This document shows, in pieces, positions 52,011 through 63,839 of a stretch of DNA of 64,000 nucleotides. The translations under genes were made by a program, and so were the position numbers. The DNA lies in NCBI GenBank assembly GCA_013397435.1, contig VZRG01000777.1:264069-328068 (forward strand). Reading direction: 5' to 3'. The notes below the pieces were generated by a model, which was given only the letters and a program-made list of their open reading frames with translations, ran no database searches and had not been told where the DNA came from. The DNA comes from Erythrocercus mccallii. Taxonomy: Eukaryota > Chordata > Aves > Passeriformes > Dicruridae. How positions within the stretch are numbered: position 1 is the stretch's first letter; each line of letters starts with the position of its first letter.

Positions 52011-54484
52011 ACTTGCATTTTGCTGGTACTTGCATCACTTTATGTCCTTGCATAATAAGACTAAAGCAGACACTGTCTGGACAGCTGAAGCCCTGGACAG
52101 CAGCAGCCTCAGCTTGGAATTCATACAGCAACCAAAATCCTGTTGTCCATGAGGAAGGGCACGGGCTTGGCTGCACTTCCAAAAAGGTTTGCCCAGCTTG
52201 TCTTCTGTAACACAGACAAGCCTGGGTCACCATCACTATCCCAGTCCCAGCTCCAGTAGGGAAGAAACCTCTCTCACAGGGACACCACTCCTCCCCACCC
52301 CATGTAGCCACGCTGGCCACAAACTCTCCTTTCCTATGAGCTCAGACCTCTCCTTAAGCACGTGCCCAGGCAAGAGCCCACGGTTTGCTGCCTTTTCCCC
52401 ATCCCAGGCAGTGCTGCAGCTCCCTGCTCAGCCCCTCTGAGAACTTCAGTCAGGAAATATTTCACTATAAATGTTTCACTTAGCAGTGGTTGGAAGAAGA
52501 GGTTTCCAGCAAAATAAAGCAAGAGGGTCAGGAAGAGACCCGTAACAAATTCCGATTTCTTTAAGATCCCACAGTAACAAGCTCACTGGCAGGGTGTGCT
52601 CCCTGTCTGGTCACAGAGCGGACACCATGTGCTTCCCAACCCCTATCCTCTCCTCTCAGCACTCCTCATCCTTGGAGGGGTCACATTTGTTGCTGTAAGC
52701 ATAGATTAGTTTTTAGATCCACTCAATCCTTGATTCCTTTTACAAAAACACTGATTAGAATATCAATTCCCAGGACTTTTTTCTCTTGGTAAAACTGATA
52801 TTCAACAAGTGGGTATTGCATGAAGGCTTCCAAATTATTTCACATGAGCCAACCACAGGAAACACTTTCCATGCACAAACAACACTTCTGCCTGTAGAAC
52901 AAGAGAACAGGTGCACATTCTCCTGATCTCCCCACACTGAATTCCTGAACTTCCAAGAAGTCTCCAACACTTCCTTAGAATACAGCAAACACTTCACTTC
53001 TCTTGCCCTATGGAGTAAATACTTCAGGCAGCATGTTGCTGTTGCCAGGCTGAAAATGACCATAGGAGGCTTGGAACTTTGCAGAGATTAAAGCAGGGGC
53101 CAAAGGCCCTGAATTGTTTATTTCATTCTATTATATACTTGTAGAAAGGTGACCATGCATTGGAGAGTGGGATTCCCACCTCTCAACCACACTGGTCAAA
53201 CAGACCATCAACCAGCACCCTCTTCCCACCAAGAAGAATGCAAAACAATGACAGTATTTACAAAAACACATTTCTTGTTTATATGAACAGAGTGTGAGAA
53301 AGTAAAAACTTCTACTTTAATATGGAAGCTTAGAAAGCTAGAAAAGACTCATGGTGACAGTACCATAGTAAAGAACTCTGGAATTCTAGTTGAACTGCAC
53401 AAATTAATAAGCAGTGAGACTTTCTGTGATCTGCTTTGTTTGCTCTATGAGCTGCTGGTGAGCTTGAAAGCTTTACTCATTCAGAATCATGTGAATCAAC
53501 ACTAACCTTCCTCAGCAGAGGAAAATCCTGATGTCCAGTGATGCCAACAGTGAACTCCAGTTGGGATCAGAGTCACAGTTTTCCTGCGTAAGTCACTGCC
53601 TTCTGCAGAGCCAACCAACAGAATCCCAGCTTGTGAGAGGAAGATGAGAGAGAGGGGCAGAGATCAAACCCAGATGGAAATTATAAAATGGGTGGATTTA
53701 GTGTACTACAAAGGAAAAAGCAGGCAGTTTAAACTCCATGCCTTAACACAGTCATAGGAATCACAGAACAGCTACTTGGTGGTATCAAGTTACTTTTCAA
53801 GAGCTGCTCAAAGCAAACACACACTGCTGGCCTCAGAATTTAAATGGACTATTCCTATACAGATCTGATATTATAGTCATGTAAAAATAAAAAATATTGG
53901 AAAAGAGAAGCCTAGCCATGAAAATTCTGACAGAATCTTAATGGTAGCAGCACTACTGGGAGCTGCTATAATAATAATATTCTTCCTGTTACTTGTGCCT
54001 ATTTTCTTTTGATACCGTACAAGCAGCAGTCATTTCCTAGATAATGAGCCTGTTGTGGAGAAGGACTAATTTAGAAAATCAGAATGGGGTTACCACCAGC
54101 AGACATTGTTTTCTTAATAAATGATCATTTTATTTTGAATAAATGGGAAGTTATACCCTGTCAAGATATTCTGGCTTTACATGAGATTTCTCAGTGTCCA
54201 AAAGGTTAGTGTAACATTTCTCCTTCAACAAACAGTGTTGACACAATTTTTCCTCATCCCTTATGTAAAAGCACAAGAAAAGAAATTTACTAAGGAGATA
54301 ACATTTCTTTAGAGACACAAAAAATTAATAAGTAGCTACCAGCACTTTTCTCCCACTGGAGTTTGAGCATGGTGACCACAAAACACCACACAGCATTTTA
54401 AGGGAACAAAAACTCACATAGAGCATGACCATGCAAGAAAAATCAAAGTTGACTGGTTGAGGCTTTTAATCTACACCAGAAGAG

Positions 54485-54525
54485 AATTTACAGCCTGATT
54501 TATACTGGATTAATCAGGCTGGACT
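54485..54525. repeat. 10-bp perfect inverted repeat, probable ancient amniote repeat fragment
   Basis: CAGCCTGATT at 54,491-54,500 and AATCAGGCTG at 54,512-54,521 are exact inverted copies around an 11-base loop. The central pattern (CCTGATTTA..CTGG..AATCAGG) recalls the palindromic CCTGATTTACAC..GTGTAAATCAGG core of a widespread ancient amniote repeat, probably the same family as the fragment at 14,055. Confidence 0.5.
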
Positions 54526-57500
54526 GCGCCAGGCTTGCACCAGAGACCTGACTTAGGCTGCCGAGCCAAACATTGATGGAAAATGTTGTATTACCTAAAT
54601 CAAACTCCCAGTGCTGCTCATGCTTGAGTACAGACCATCCTCTACAACAGAAAATTCCTGAAATAATTCAAGTGTTAGGCCAGCAACATCCACCAGCAGG
54701 AGATGAAAGGAAGAAGCCATTCTTTAGATTTGTGGGGATAGCTTCATCAGGAATACAGGGATCTGCAGGCTGTGTAGATTTCAAAGCAGCAAGTTTAGCA
54801 TAAGCTGGAGGGATCCAGAACTGCAGCAACAGCTGCGATGCTCATCGAGCTTCGTAACAAGCTTTGCAAATCGTTTGCTGTTGGCACCTGGCTCTATCAT
54901 TAAGAACAAAAACCCACAGCAAACAAGAAAAAAAAGAAGAAATAATGACAGATTCTCTCTGGAAAAAAAAAAAAACCCAACACAAAATAATAAAAAAAAA
55001 TAACAAAACCCCAACATGACAAAAAACCACCAAGCAAGCAAAAGTTTGACTCGTTCTCATCTCTTATGATTTCTAGACAACTTAATCTTCCTTAAACTGA
55101 GCCTTTTCTTGAACAACATGTTTTGATCCCAGAAAGCACATAGGTGTCTGCTTTGGATAGACCAGTTCTACTTTGGACCTAACAGACAAGTGAAAACCTG
55201 AGATTTCACCACATTTCTTATCAATGTTGTCTTAAGCGTGGCCGTTTTAGCATTCAATAAATCCCAAGGCCAGCAGTGCAAGCCAGCAAAGAGCTTTTGT
55301 CTCCAGGTAAGCATCCCATAATGCAGACAAGTGTTTCAAACACAAACAAAACATATTTAGCCTTATCCAGAATCCAGCCAGAGACCAGTTCTGAGGCCAG
55401 TGAACAGAAACCTATCAGACAATCACACAATTGGCCTTCTCCCTTTTAAAGTGTGAGTGAGTTTGGAGAGTAAGGTGAGCTCAGGATAAAGCTGCAGAAA
55501 TGGAGCCTACTATCCTAAATTCAATAGGAATGTCACAGTGAACTGAAAGTATCCTGTTAGATACTGGAACACAGAAAAAATGTCTCCCATCACCAAGCCT
55601 TTCCAAAAATACGAATGTATTAAATTCAGAGAAAACCAAAATGTCAAGAGCAACTTAGCCTTCAAGTTCCCCTTAAAGCCCTTCATCAAATCCTAAAGCC
55701 CCCAACAAGTGGACTAAATGCTCTCCTTTCCTTTGGCAGATGCATAATTGAGGTTTGCTCTTAAAAGAAGATAAAAATAAACAAACATTATTAGAGGGAA
55801 TTCATTCCCAGAAAGCTTTTACAGCTGAACATTTATCAGTGTATGGAAGATGTTACATAAAGTGCTTTTTAATCAAAATCCTCTTGATCACCAACACAAT
55901 TTTTCACCCCTCTGAGTGCTTCTCTCCAGGTCTCTGTGGTTACTCTTTCAACTTTTTGAGCATTAGTCTTTTGGTCCTGGTGCGAGACAGGACAGCGACA
56001 GAGATTTCATAGAGATTCATGCCAGGTTTTTCTCTCACTCCAGGTACAGAAATACTGAGATACAGTGAAAAACTGATGCCCTTTGGGTCAAAATAGAACA
56101 AATTCACTGCTGCAAAGACATTACCAAAAAGAATACTCCACACAGCTCTAATCTGAAAACATGAAGAGTTCTGTGTAACAGCCTAAGGATTTGTGCACAC
56201 CTCCTTTTCCTTGCTGTTGCTGAGTGAACACACGCACATGCAATTACCCACAGTAACACACAGACTAATTGCTACTTGCCTTTACTTATTGAACCTAGTC
56301 AGACATTTTGGGTTAGGGGTTAGGGCAGCACAGAAATCCCAATTCTGACATTAAAATGAGATTAAAATATGAAGTGTTGGTTTTCCAAGCCAGTGACAAC
56401 AATGACTTAAATGTCCAGTCCTATTAATTACCAGCAACGCTAAGGATTTAGCACTGCTGGTGCACTGAAGTGTCAGACAAACAGGAGGGGTGTCTACCCT
56501 GTGAATTCACATAATGCACACTTCTGCTCCTAGAGCAAGGGAAACTGTCTGAAAAGCTCTGAAAATGGTCTTTAAAAGCCTGAAAACCTGTGTTTGGTTC
56601 TAGGTGCATCTGTCTCTACCAAAAACTGCATGTGTACATAAACTGCACATTGCTGAACATTCAGAAAGTACTAAGAGCAGCATCAGCTTCTGTCTCAGAC
56701 ATTTGTGTATCATGAGACACAAAATCTCACTCTTTTGCACCTTTAACCCTCATTTGAGGTTAAGCAGTAATTTAAAAATCTTTATCTTCTTAATTGCAGT
56801 GAATGATAATCTCATTCACTGCAAAACGTTTTTTAGGAATTCTCTTTAAAACTTCCTAGTTATTTCCAGCATGAGTTTAGGTAGTTTCAGCTTCCAGTCC
56901 TTTGGCTCTTGTTACACCTTTGCACCTTTGCCTTCTACATGAATCCACCACATTAAACAAAGCACCAAAACTCAATAAAATGATTCTTTATCAGAATGCC
57001 ATCGGATCTGTATCAAAATGTCATCACATGCAGATAATGCTGCAACACATTGAGGTTCCTTGTGTGCAGCAAGAGTTTTTGTGAAAACAAAAATCCTCCA
57101 AGTGGAACAAGTTTGATGAGAAACAAAATTATTTCCATATCCTGGGACTCATCCCTGTTTTAGAGGGCATATCCACTACAGATATTTTTTATATGAAAGA
57201 TAAATGAAGAGAGCTGCTCTAAACCTTGCACTCCATATTCTGTGCATGATCATGTCCTGCTTGGTTTGGAGAACTACTCAAATGTAGGAAAATGTGCATT
57301 TAAGAAGTTTAAAAATATGATTGTTATAAAGCACATTTTCCCCATAAGCACTTGGTCAAAGAGGAGACCTAGACAAGAGCCAGAGCTTCACCCTGGTAAA
57401 TGTGGCACCCATTCCAACTAAAATACAGCAGCTGGGCTCAGTATTCCCAGGGTGTCCTCTGTGCAAGAGGACTCAGTGCATGCCCCAGACTGGGGAGTGC

Positions 57501-57640
57501 ACTTCAATCTTCCTGTGAGAAGCAGTTTGAGGACGCAGAGCTCTGGAGAGTCTTTGCAGCACCAGTCTCTCCTGGAAGCTGGCATGTCTCTGACAGGCAG
57601 AAAGGGGAGTGTGAAACGGTGCCTAATTCAGCAAACTCAC

Positions 57641-57659
57641 ACTGCACCAGGGGGTGTTG
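57641..57659 (+). promoter_or_regulatory. CTCF-like motif, plus orientation
   Basis: ACTGCACCAGGGGGTGTTG contains the exact CACCAGGGGG core of the CTCF consensus, followed by a T-G-T where C-G-C is usual. This is the best CTCF-like match seen in the window. Binding is not demonstrated. Confidence 0.4.
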
Positions 57660-58542
57660 GCCACGCCATGCAAAAGATGTAGAAAAGTTCTTGTGTTTAT
57701 TCATCTACAAAGATCCGTTAGCTTCTGCTTAAGACAGAACTTTTTACCCCCCTGCAATGGCTTTCTCCCACACTTCTGGATCCATACCATGTAAGGATAC
57801 AATTCCCAGTACCATAAATACTCCGTATTAAGAAACTGGTGAAAGCTTGAGTATTGGATATTGGAAGTTCTAAGTTCAAGAAAACATGTACTAGCAAACT
57901 CAGAAATAGGAGAGAACCTTGAAACACGTAATTTCACTTAATACCCTACTTCTGAAAGCATAAAATACACCACATGCAAGCGTAAAGAAATCACAGCGAC
58001 AGTGTACAATCCCTGAGTCCTACAGTTGCTTTGTTTTCAAATTTAACAGTTAATTTTTTCCATCAGTCATTTGAGCAGATGATAAGTGGGAAGGGATTTT
58101 AGTCATAAAAACTATCATTTGTAAAGGCCTCATTTAAATATGCCTTAATTAGCATTTTCATAACTGAGTTATCAGGTTTCCATTAAACTCTGAAATTCTC
58201 ACTTCTGTTCCCACTGGACAGATGTCCACATTGCAAAAATAAAAACTGTACAAAATCTTACAACACTATAGTTGGCAGTAGCTGGAAAACAGTCTGGGAA
58301 GAGAGAATGAATGGGACGAGCCAATCTTTTACCACCGTTTTCTGCACTGAATCCAACCATTGAGACAGTGTGAGAAAGTTGGTACTATCGGTAAACGGAA
58401 AGTTTCTTGAGTGAGCAAAAGACAGGACTCCCATCCTTTTGGCAAGTCAAGCTGATATCTTCAATTTGTACTATGTTGAAGAAAAGGAAATAAACAGAAA
58501 CTCGGGAAAGTTACAGAATTTCTCCAACTTTTCTCCCTGCAG

Positions 58543-58650
58543 ATTATATCACATCTAAGAAATGAAGATGACATTCCTGGGCAGTCTTGGAATGATCCAG
58601 ATCTGGCACGCTTTGCGGAACTGCTCCTTCCCAAGACAGAAAAGTACTGA
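58543..58650 (+). other. candidate coding exon (unproven)
   Basis: A pyrimidine-rich stretch ending CTCCCTGCAG (58,533-58,542) is a good splice acceptor. The following frame is open for 35 codons (starting IISHLRNEDDIPG, ending LLLPKTEKY) and stops at TGA, 58,648-58,650. The other two frames after the acceptor stop within about 8 codons. The peptide is polar and balanced, with a run (NDPDLARFAELLLP) that reads like a helix cap and amphipathic helix. A GT at 58,644 could alternatively be a weak donor. Against it: 35 open codons are not rare, the same frame is also open for 21 codons before the acceptor, and I do not recognise the protein. It could be an exon of a large gene in whose intron the window lies. 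Confidence 0.27.
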
Positions 58651-58686
58651 ACTTTTTCCTTCACTGGAACTACAATGTTTAGAAAA

Positions 58687-58716
58687 AAATTCAAACCCAT
58701 GAAATTCAAACCCATC
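58687..58716. repeat. two-copy tandem duplication, 15-bp unit
   Basis: AAATTCAAACCCATG at 58,687-58,701 is followed by AAATTCAAACCCATC at 58,702-58,716, with one difference. Confidence 0.9.
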
Positions 58717-59489
58717 CTAGTCCAAAATTCAAAAGGAACAATCTGCAGTTAAGCTAAAAAGCAAAAGCCTAAATACATGTAACACTTAAAAATTATATAA
58801 ACAACCTTTTTCTTCTTTAGAGTTCCAGTACAGAGAATATTCAGCTATAATCATTGCCTTGGAAAATGCATGATTTATACCGCACAAAATACTTTGAAAA
58901 ATCAAAAAGTCCTCAAAATACATTTTCTCCACCCAACAAAGAAGAAATATCAGGCTCAATCAGGACATTGCAGCATTATTTGCAGCAATCATGAGAAGTC
59001 AATTTTGGCTTAAACCATGATTGTTATAAACACACACAAAAAATATTATTTCCCAGATGGCAATCTTAGTCAAGCAAATACATCAAAATTCTGATTCATT
59101 ATTATCAAATAAGGATGAACTTGTCACTGGGATAACCCCCAGTAGTTAAACACACCCTCCTCTGTAAGCCAACACTATGGTTTGTGTTCTCTGAGACCTC
59201 TTTTTCCAGGACCAAGACTTGAAGAGAAATGCCTCAGTTTCCTTGTTAAGCCGAATCCTTCCCAAAAGGAGGAAATGGCAGCTGTTGGTTTGGATTTGAC
59301 TCCCAGCTGTAGATTTGGGACCTGACTTGAAGCAAGCATGGGTCTGCTGAGGAAAAGCAACGTTGCGTTTAGCCATAACAGTATAGAAAAGTGCAAAACC
59401 ACTATGGGCTGAATTAATTATGTACATTGAGGTGTATACAGACATATTTATGGGGTTGGCTACAGCACAGGAAACTCTGCCTGCCTGCA

Positions 59490-59690
59490 AAACGTCCTGG
59501 CTGCTAATGCTGACTCTGCCCTTGATTTGCTCTGTGACCTGAGGCAATTCACTAAAGCCAAAAATCTCCAACCTTAGGCACCTTATGCATATTTAAACCC
59601 TTAAACAGTGACCTGATTTCCAAGGTGTTGAACATACACCATCCCCACTGAAGTTACAGGTAACTCTATGCATATTAATACAGGAAGACA
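59490..59690 (-). mobile_element. ancient SINE-like element (CORE-SINE/MIR type), decayed
   Basis: Read on the minus strand, the segment contains GAATTGCCTCAGGTCACAGA followed by GCAAATCAAGGGCAGAGTCA, which aligns with the MIR-type 'acttgcccaaggtcacacag..ggcagagc' stretch shared by CORE-SINEs. Upstream on the same strand are ACTTCAGTGGGGATGG, GGTGCCTAAGG and GATTTTTGGC, which recall an ancient turtle/crocodile/bird repeat with the same order of pieces. The boundaries are approximate. It lies inside a long minus-strand open frame, which is therefore unlikely to be a gene. Confidence 0.5.
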
Positions 59691-62600
59691 AATTTAGGTT
59701 AATTTTGGAAAAATTCAGCCATGGACACTCTTGCCCAAACCAAAAACATCCTCCACAAATCCAATATATTAGTGCTTCAGAAAAGATAAACTCCTGCCAA
59801 GGAATGATGCAAGATAACTCAAAAGGCAAAGGGTCTGCACTTCTTGGGACAGAATCCATACCTGTGTCCATACAAATACATACATATGTGCATACAACTG
59901 TACCTATATAGGAAGATTCTGAGAAAATTATGACAAATAGGAAGGAACATTCAACAGAATATTTAAGACAGGGAAAAGTGCAGTGAAAATCCTCCTGGGA
60001 CACACAGGGAAGACACAGTAAAGCAGCAGCTTGCCTTCTTTTTCCCTTGAATTTCTTCCAAGACTCTTTAGGTATCTGATTAATTACAGGGATAAAGACA
60101 AAACCAGGAGGCAGTAGCTTAACTCTCTTCCTGGATGGATGAAATTCTTTCAGCAAATTATTACTTCGGGGCTCCATGCTGCTCCATTTTTGCAGCATGC
60201 CATGGAAATAAGGAATGTCTTTTCAGGAAGCTATAGCTCACAGGCTGAGAAGCAGAGTGTGGAAAAGGGAGGTGGAATTTCCCTGCAAGTTCCAGGGATA
60301 AAGCAGTTTGTAGGAACAGGCCTGGCCTCCTCCACAAACTCTTCTTTCCTTTGGGCCCCTGCTCTTTTCTCAGGAGCATTACCAGGTGTGCATAAACCTG
60401 GCTGGAGATGAAATGTATATTTTTAAGATCAATTAATTCTTATCATATTCAGCATGTTTGAAAAGAACATTTTACCATAGTCCCATCTTTCATGCAGAAA
60501 TATCATCAAGTAATGAAGCCTCCAGTTCAGGGATTTGATGCCTTTAATAACATTTGCCAAGCAACTATCCAGACACCCTGGCTTCCATTTTAAGATGTTC
60601 CAGTGCCTCTGGAGAAAGCAGGCAATCATGGAGTTATAAAGGCACCTAAGGACATGGTCTAAGATAGTCATTACATAGGATTTTTAATCCAGGTATTCAC
60701 AGTTAGAAGTTTAATAGGCATTAAAGAAAAAATAAAAATGAAATATTTTTACTCCTAGAGAGAATTAAAATGTGAACTCCTGGTTTTCTCTCATGTCCAT
60801 TTTCCCTTCAGAGTCAGTCCTGAGCACAGTTCTGGAGTCCCAGTCAAGTGTGAAAATTCACTCTAAATCAGTGCTTCCAGCAGACCTTTGAAATATTCCA
60901 TTCACTTTCTACAGTGTTTCCAAATAACAAGAGAAGCACTTCAGGCAAAAATAAGGTTACTGAATATTTAAAAGGAAGGACAAGATGAGTGTGATGGTTG
61001 CCCTGCCAGACCCTTGAAGTGTCCTGAAGCACCAGGGCCATGGTTTATAGTGAGCAGGAGGAGGGACAGCGTATATCTGTTTCTGGTGCAAAGGAAAACC
61101 AGCCAGGCCATCATCTTGGTTCAGTCTCTGTAACATCACCTTTAAGCTCTTTCCAAGGCCTAAGTGTACTCCTGAGCGAACTGTGTCTTTAAAACCCAGA
61201 TGTTCATTTGGGCACAGGAGCTATCACTGCATCACTATTCAGATTCCATTGTGCAATGAACTCACAACTTGGATTTCTGTGTGTTATGCTCATCTTTGAC
61301 TAGGATTGGCTCATGCTGAAGATATGCTCAGCAAGAAAAATTAACTCAAGTGACTTGCATTATTTATCAGCACTAATTCGGATGTACATTAATCATATGC
61401 TATATGTGGCACCATTACAGAGAAAACAAAATTAAAAACAGGACTTGCCTTCTCAGAAGGAGAAGGATTACCCTGTGTTGTCACTTATGTGTGATATTTA
61501 CCTTCTGCAACTGGTTTGTTTCAACTCCTATATTGTGGAATAGGACTGATTTTAAGAGAGCTAAAGCTGCTTAGGGTGTCCCAATGTCAAATAAGAACCA
61601 CACCTTAAGTCTTGGGCCAGATTCCATTCCTTTCAATGACACAGAAAGCAGATTTAACATTAATTACCTGGGGCCCTTATTAAATTTCAGAAGGCCTTAT
61701 TTTCCTTTAATCTGATGACTTACCATAGAGACATATTCACATAATATACCCTGGCAGGAGTAGGTCTCCCAAACAATCTATAAAAATAAGTAGGGTCCCA
61801 GTTGAGCACTCTGTTGAGTTTTCTAAGCACTCAGACCCTGACTTTGCACACTTAAAAGTCAGCTGCTGAAAATGAGGCAGTGTGAAAAAGCCATGTTGTG
61901 CAGAAGTCCTCCTCACTAATTTCTTACCAATCCAAAAATCCACATTTCTTTTAGAATTTTCAAAAGCAACTTTGTTATTGCAACATAATAAATAATTAAT
62001 GATCACAGAAAGATTCTAAGCAGCAGCATTTCCATACTTCATACAAGCTGTAGCACCAACAATAGAAATACCACATCCTGACTCACAACGGCCCTTTGCC
62101 ATTTTGGAGCTGGAGTTTAGTGGGAAACAGTGCAAAAAACCAACAAGGTTGATGAGTCAGAGTCAAAACAATCTTATTCTGACAAATACAGGACTATATG
62201 ATTTTTCTGGTTTTAATTTCTGAACTGATGTAATGGTCAAGGTCATACAGGGTAAGGTGGACAAACACTCACTGATACTCCAACAAGCTGACAGCATGTA
62301 AACAGCATTTATTTATGGGATGACTAAAGATCTCTAGAAAAAAATCCAAACCAAACAACACCTCCTCAAAACTGCATTCTTATCTTTGAGAAAATTTTGC
62401 ACAGTGGGACAGCAACGCTAACTACTCAAAATTAGTAGCATGAAAATCAAAAATTCATATATATTCTAATGCCAGAACGCAGGTGGCAGCTTAATCAACC
62501 ATATGTGTACTCACAGATTTCCCTGTCAAGGTTATGAACATTTAAAGGCGTTTGCAACCCCTGACATCCACCAGGAAACATTTCCAGATGAAGCCTTGGA

Positions 62601-63839
62601 CTCATGTCACCCTGCAGCCCAGACAGCAGAATGGACCTGACTGTAAGGACTCTGTCCTAAAATAATTAATTCAGTGTCATGGCTGGTGCTTAAACAGTTT
62701 TGCTTCTCCACTGAGTTGGGATCATCTCTTGGAGAGAGCATACACCCTTTTTTTCTTGAGATGAATTCTCTCCTCCTTTTTTAACTGCTGTTTTCTTGCA
62801 TCACCCAGGGGTTTGGCTGATTTTCTGTGGCTGATTATCCATGCAGACTCCAACAGACAGGGACTGCTCACCGTGTAGGCACATGGAAAATTGCAATGGC
62901 ACCAGGACCACAGGGAACAGTGGATATCTGTCTGGATCTGCACATGAAATATCAATTCCTTATCTCATCATGTGTTTTTTCCATGTGCCATCACACTTTA
63001 CATCCTGTATCACCATATATGATTTCCAAAGACAGCAGATAGTTTCAGATATGGGATACTTTCAGCGGATTTTCATTTTATTATTACCAGCAAAAATTAC
63101 TGTTTAGCAAAATAAACAAGACAAAGACAAAAGTAAAATATTTCACATTACATGAAAGGTAAAGAAGGAGTATTTCAGCAAGATAGCCACATTGATGGGA
63201 GGAAGAAACAAGTAAAAAAGAATATTCTCACCAACACCCTGAAAAGGCTGACACTCTCTTACACTTAAAGAATTAAGGATTTATCATTTTTTATAGCATT
63301 AAGTACTTCTATCTTTTCCTCCCCCCTTCAAACATCAGTACTATACCACTCAGAGAAACACTAAAAAGACCACTTTGGCTTCTTGAATGTTTTTGTTAAT
63401 ATTTATTGGTGTAAATCTGTAGAATTAGGATAGTTTAGGAAATGAAGACTTACAGTCTAGAAGTCTGAGGTTTCAAAATTTCTACAAAAATGTTCAAGTA
63501 CAATGTTTTTAAAATACGAGAAAGTTAAATAAAATACATAACCATTCTCTACTTCTATCTAAACCATAATTGCACTGAAATTCTTCTTATCACTTCAATA
63601 ACTAACAGTATCTTATCATGTAAATGCCTCTACATGACAATTAAGATCTTTGTTTGCCTTCGAGTAAATTTAAAGAGTTGTCTTTAATAAAACAGAATAA
63701 AGCAAAGAGATGTCAAGTGTCATCTTTTAACTACCAAGTACCCCCCTGCTTACACAAAATTATACAGGATTAGTTTGCCTGGCAGTTTTAAAGCTACAAT
63801 CTGGACTTTGTCAACTTTTTGGCACTAAAATTCCAATGA

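Larger units (their letters stand above)
52011..58542. other. unique non-coding DNA, no gene seen
   Basis: No gene is supported. The GC-richer patch at 52,050-52,440 gives frames on both strands without domains. A-rich tracts lie near 54,925-55,005. The 53,590-53,690 interval is vaguely reminiscent of a MIR-type SINE (GGGGCAGAGATC then AAACCCAGA), but the match is too weak to call. A 16-base telomere-like string lies at 56,310-56,325 and a CTCF-like motif at 57,641-57,659. Confidence 0.68.

Noticed and set aside
53590..53690. MIR-like similarity (GGGGCAGAGATC then AAACCCAGA)
   Set aside because: Only a short stretch agrees and the expected upstream GGTCACACAG block is not recognisable.
56310..56325. 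GGGTTAGGGGTTAGGG, telomere-like
   Set aside because: There are only two units and three G-runs, too short for an interstitial telomere array or a full G-quadruplex. Probably chance.
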